DNA from: Prosthecobacter debontii
GTDB taxonomy: Bacteria > Verrucomicrobiota > Verrucomicrobiia > Verrucomicrobiales > Akkermansiaceae
Reading direction: 5' to 3'
Assembly: GCA_945885485.1 (NCBI GenBank)
Contig: CAMCYT010000133.1
Location: 1-6,845 of the forward strand
Length of the DNA stretch: 6,845 bases
Made by a program: the position numbers and the translations under genes. Shown piece after piece: positions 6,329-6,845 of the stretch; the first letter of the stretch is position 1; each line of letters opens with the position of its first letter. The notes beneath the pieces are model-generated. The model saw only the letters and a list, made by a program, of their open reading frames with translations, had not been told where the DNA came from and did no database searches.

Positions 6329-6652
6329 ATGCATCTCTCCACCGCAGCTTCCCTTTCGCTCCCTTCAGATATCATTGGCTATGTCTGTCTCGCTCTCCTA
6401 ATCGCGATCTTTTTCCTCGTCCTTAGAATCAACTGCAAAATTTCCGTAGCATCTAACAAAGCCAACAATTCCAATCGCTCAAATTCTAGCACTGCAGCTT
6501 CTGTAGGAGCCGAACACAACGTCGAAGTCCCATCTGGAACGCCTTTTGAAGAGTTTCTCAACGAAGATCCGACGCGACAGTCTCTAAGCAAAAAGGAACA
6601 ATTTGCCGCCTACCGCGATTGGCGCTCCCAAAAAGGACTTAATTGGAAATAA
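6329..6652 (+). CDS. Small single-pass membrane protein of unknown function
   Basis: This 107-residue protein has one clear membrane segment (about 14-33, IIGYVCLALLIAIFFLVL) followed by R33 and K37, suggesting an outside N-terminus and a cytoplasmic C-terminus. A Ser/Asn/Ala-rich linker (about 39-64) leads to a charged tail (71-107) containing PFEEFLNEDPTRQSLSKKEQ and YRDWRSQKGLNW, which looks like a small folded or binding motif. The start follows the xseA stop by 6 bp, so translation is probably coupled to xseA. It occupies the place where xseB is often found, but it has a membrane segment and lacks the all-helical pattern of XseB, so I do not call it that. No Shine-Dalgarno is seen. The family is not recognised; the existence of the gene is supported by the tight spacing and a sensible translation. 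Confidence 0.75.
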   Translation: MHLSTAASLSLPSDIIGYVCLALLIAIFFLVLRINCKISVASNKANNSNRSNSSTAASVGAEHNVEVPSGTPFEEFLNEDPTRQSLSKKEQFAAYRDWRSQKGLNWK

Positions 6653-6685
6653 TTTCTTCCGCCGTAGGCTTTGGATTTCATTCCC

Positions 6686-6734
6686 AAAAAAAGTATAAAA
6701 AAGAGCCCCGTTGTAGGATTAACTACAACGGGGC
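6686..6734 (-). terminator. Intrinsic terminator of the rRNA operon
   Basis: On the minus strand a perfect 12-bp stem (GCCCCGTTGTAG at 6705-6716 paired with CTACAACGGGGC at 6723-6734) with a 6-base loop is followed by a T-rich tract (two runs of T at 6686-6702). It begins three bases past the 5S 3' end, so it should end the 16S-23S-5S transcript. Read on the plus strand, the hairpin is followed by AAATACC rather than T's, so it does not obviously serve the xseA transcript. Confidence 0.93.
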
Positions 6735-6737
6735 AAA

Positions 6738-6845
6738 TACCTGGCAACGACCTACTCTCACAGGACCTATCGTCCCACTACCATCGGCGCTGCGTCGTTT
6801 CACTTCCGGGTTCGGAATGGGACCGGGTGGTTCCAACGCGCTCTG
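6738..6845 (-). rRNA. rrf: 5S ribosomal RNA, 5' end beyond window
   Basis: The reverse complement shows the conserved 5S core: GGAACCACCCGGTCCCATTC, CCGAACCCGGAAGTGAAAC, GCGCCGATGGTAGT, and the 3' arm ending in TTGCCAGG. About 108 bases are present; the first few 5' bases (probably under ten) lie outside. The exact 3' end is uncertain by a few bases (6738-6740). The minus-strand orientation and the terminator just downstream mean a 23S gene should lie to the right of the window. Confidence 0.97.

Noticed and set aside
4921..6334. Minus-strand open frames inside xseA (4921-5304, 5276-5626, 5641-6003, 5984-6334)
   Set aside because: They overlap a gene whose family motifs are unambiguous, and their translations are biased in composition with no domain.
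6329..6652. xseB (exonuclease VII small subunit) after xseA
   Set aside because: The product has a transmembrane segment and lacks the short all-helical XseB pattern; only its position suggested xseB.
6705..6734. Bidirectional terminator also serving the xseA transcript
   Set aside because: On the plus strand the hairpin is followed by AAATACC, not a T-tract, and the downstream bases are already 5S rRNA.

Overview
This looks like an ordinary chromosomal segment of a Gram-negative-type bacterium of moderate GC content. It carries five well-supported protein genes, one short bitopic membrane protein gene, a partial unknown ORF at the left edge and the 3' part of a 5S rRNA gene at the right edge. 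None of the six complete genes has a recognisable Shine-Dalgarno sequence. The gene content (a XerD-like recombinase, RimO, a membrane-anchored coiled-coil protein with a small beta-rich C-terminal domain, XseA) and the protein style would fit a Verrucomicrobiota/Planctomycetota-type (PVC) genome. That placement is an inference from impression, not from a search.

Layout, left to right. Positions 1-289 (minus) hold an open frame without an ATG that runs off the window. Positions 470-1729 (minus) encode a PilT/DotB-family hexameric secretion or retraction ATPase standing alone, without pilus or secretion partners in view. Positions 1952-2836 (plus) encode a XerD-like tyrosine recombinase, convergent with rimO (2840-4246, minus) and only 3 bp from it. 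A membrane-anchored coiled-coil protein (4265-4969, minus) lies 18 bp upstream of rimO in the same direction and is probably co-transcribed with it. It is divergent from xseA (5015-6322, plus), the large subunit of exonuclease VII. A 107-residue single-pass membrane protein follows xseA after 6 bp (6329-6652), where an xseB might have been expected. A strong intrinsic terminator (6686-6734, minus) and the 5S rRNA (6738 to the edge, minus) mark the end of an rRNA operon entering from the right.

The genes are mostly independent housekeeping functions: chromosome dimer resolution, modification of ribosomal protein S12, single-strand DNA degradation and translation RNA. They do not form one system, and I do not see a convincing new defence or mobile system.

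The strongest unexplained signal is a 23-bp sequence that occurs twice with only two mismatches (356-378 and 1822-1844), in the same orientation, upstream of both leftmost minus-strand genes and on either side of the PilT-like gene. It may be a shared regulatory element or a copy of a dispersed repeat. The second copy is merged with a perfect 10-bp-arm palindrome.
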